Position numbers and translations under genes: made by a program
The notes under the pieces: generated by a model
The model's database searches: none
What the model was told of the DNA's origin: nothing
What the model saw: the letters and a program-made list of their open reading frames with translations, nothing else
Source: Candidatus Cloacimonadota bacterium
GTDB lineage: Bacteria; Cloacimonadota; Cloacimonadia; Cloacimonadales; Cloacimonadaceae
DNA: 25,556 bases
Assembly: GCA_023230795.1 (NCBI GenBank)
Contig: JALNWR010000007.1
Location: forward strand, 1 to 25,556
Reading direction: 5' to 3'
Shown here: piece after piece, positions 24,736 through 25,556 of the stretch
How positions within the stretch are numbered: the first letter of the stretch is position 1
Layout: every line of letters begins with the position of its first letter

Positions 24736-25556
24736 TCAGCATCCTTCACGAGGTTATAGCGCTGCAATTTCTTGATCAAACCCTGTCTGGAAAGTCCCAA
24801 TTCCCGCGCCGCTTGAGTCTGGTTCCACTCGTATTTTTCCATTGTAGCATATATCATCTTGCGCTCCAGCTCTTCTACTGCTTCCTTCAGATTCATCTTA
24901 CTGCTGAGCAGATCGATAGTGCGGCTTTGCTCCTTGTGACCGTGCACTTCCTCCGAAAAATCCTCCGGAGTGATAAAGGTATTATCATCCACCAGGGTTA
25001 CGGCACGTTCGATCTCATTTTCCAGCTGACGCACATTACCGGGGAATTCATAATTCTCCAGAGTCTTCATCGCTTCAGAGCTAAAGCCCAGCACGTTTTT
25101 ACCGATGCGTTTATTGTATTTATCCAGGAAATGAATGGCCAAAAGCGGTACATCTCCAGGACGATTCTTCAGCGGAGGAACCAGGATGCGGATTACGTTC
25201 AGGCGATAATACAAGTCCAGACGAAAGTCGCCTTTATTGACCTTTTCCAAAAGCGGAACGTTTGTGGCGCATACTACCCGCACATTTACCTTTTCGGTCT
25301 TGGTAGCGCCTACCCGCTTGACTTCGCCTTCTTGCAAAAAGCGCAAGAGCTTGGCTTGGGTGGATTGGCTGATGTCGGAGATTTCATCCAGGAAGAAGGT
25401 TCCGCCATCGGCGATCTCAAACAGCCCTTTTTTGTCATAAGCAGCGCCGGTGAAGCTGCCTTTCACGTGGCCAAAGAGTTCACTTTCCAAAAGCGATTCT
25501 GGCAAGGCCCCACAATATTGGGCTACGAAGGCTTTGTTGTCACGATTGCTGCCATA
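24732..25556 (-). CDS. Sigma-54-dependent transcriptional activator (NtrC family), 5' end outside window
   Basis: The 274 visible residues run from inside the AAA+ domain to the C-terminus. The frame is open to the window edge, with YGSNRDNKAFVAQYCGALPE before ESELFGHVKGSFTGA. GSFTGA is the variant of the GAFTGA loop that contacts sigma-54. Other elements are GTFFLDEISD (Walker B), FRLDLYYRLNVI (arginine-finger region), FPGNVRQLENEIERAV (sensor II) and a Fis-type helix-turn-helix, NQTQAARELGLSRQGLIKKL, at the end. The Walker A motif and any receiver or PAS input domain are beyond the edge, so the signal is unknown. The stop overlaps the dinG ATG by four bases, joining a regulator to repair and wall genes. 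It should activate GG-N10-GC promoters with upstream palindromes. Confidence 0.95.
   Translation of the reverse strand, partial: YGSNRDNKAFVAQYCGALPESLLESELFGHVKGSFTGAAYDKKGLFEIADGGTFFLDEISDISQSTQAKLLRFLQEGEVKRVGATKTEKVNVRVVCATNVPLLEKVNKGDFRLDLYYRLNVIRILVPPLKNRPGDVPLLAIHFLDKYNKRIGKNVLGFSSEAMKTLENYEFPGNVRQLENEIERAVTLVDDNTFITPEDFSEEVHGHKEQSRTIDLLSSKMNLKEAVEELERKMIYATMEKYEWNQTQAARELGLSRQGLIKKLQRYNLVKDAE

Overview
The window looks like a chromosomal segment of a Gram-negative (diderm) bacterium of the FCB group. The best guess is a member of Candidatus Cloacimonadota or a close relative. The support is two secreted proteins with the C-terminal module common in that group (a YPNPFNPSTT-type motif followed by a FlgD-like/T9SS-type sorting domain), an LptD outer-membrane LPS transporter, an ASPIC/UnbV-type FG-GAP protein, and very compact operons. 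The assignment rests on protein style only; there is no rRNA or marker alignment behind it. Base composition appears even across the window, and there is no tRNA, rRNA, CRISPR array, transposase or phage gene.

Layout. (1) 2-4967, plus strand: a compact operon of a SpoIID-type protein (3' end only), the redox chaperone Hsp33, a secreted helical/FG-GAP protein and a guanine deaminase. (2) 4968-5264: a regulatory intergenic region holding a 54-base nested palindrome, a good sigma-54 promoter match (GG-N10-GC) and a terminator-like hairpin in the presumed leader. (3) 5265-8279, plus: a large exported protein of about 16 WxDxR...DxYAQ repeats with a C-terminal sorting domain, followed by a terminator shared with the convergent operon. 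(4) 12913-8350, minus: lptD, a gmhB-like phosphatase, a SpoU/TrmH-type RNA methyltransferase and an XdhC-type factor, all overlapping. (5) 13072-18391, plus: a 1345-residue protein with PPDK-type ATP-grasp and phosphohistidine domains behind about 850 unassigned residues, then a divergent GAPDH. (6) 18721-20022, plus: a second secreted protein with a C-terminal sorting domain, behind its own sigma-70-like promoter. (7) 25556-20214, minus: a sigma-54 activator (5' end outside), an exonuclease-DinG helicase, MurB and an ABC permease, each joined to the next by a 4-base start/stop overlap.

How the genes fit together. LptD, the GmhB-like enzyme and MurB serve the cell envelope. Guanine deaminase and XdhC suggest guanine to xanthine to urate/salvage chemistry, although they are in different operons and no xanthine dehydrogenase is visible. 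The PPDK-like protein and GAPDH suggest lower-glycolysis or phosphotransfer chemistry. The most interesting points are the sigma-54 promoter with an upstream palindrome in front of the repeat protein, in a window that also encodes a sigma-54 activator, and the PPDK-like protein, which lacks the usual C-terminal PEP/pyruvate barrel and so may phosphorylate something else. Five of the 13 genes whose start lies in the window appear to use GTG start codons.
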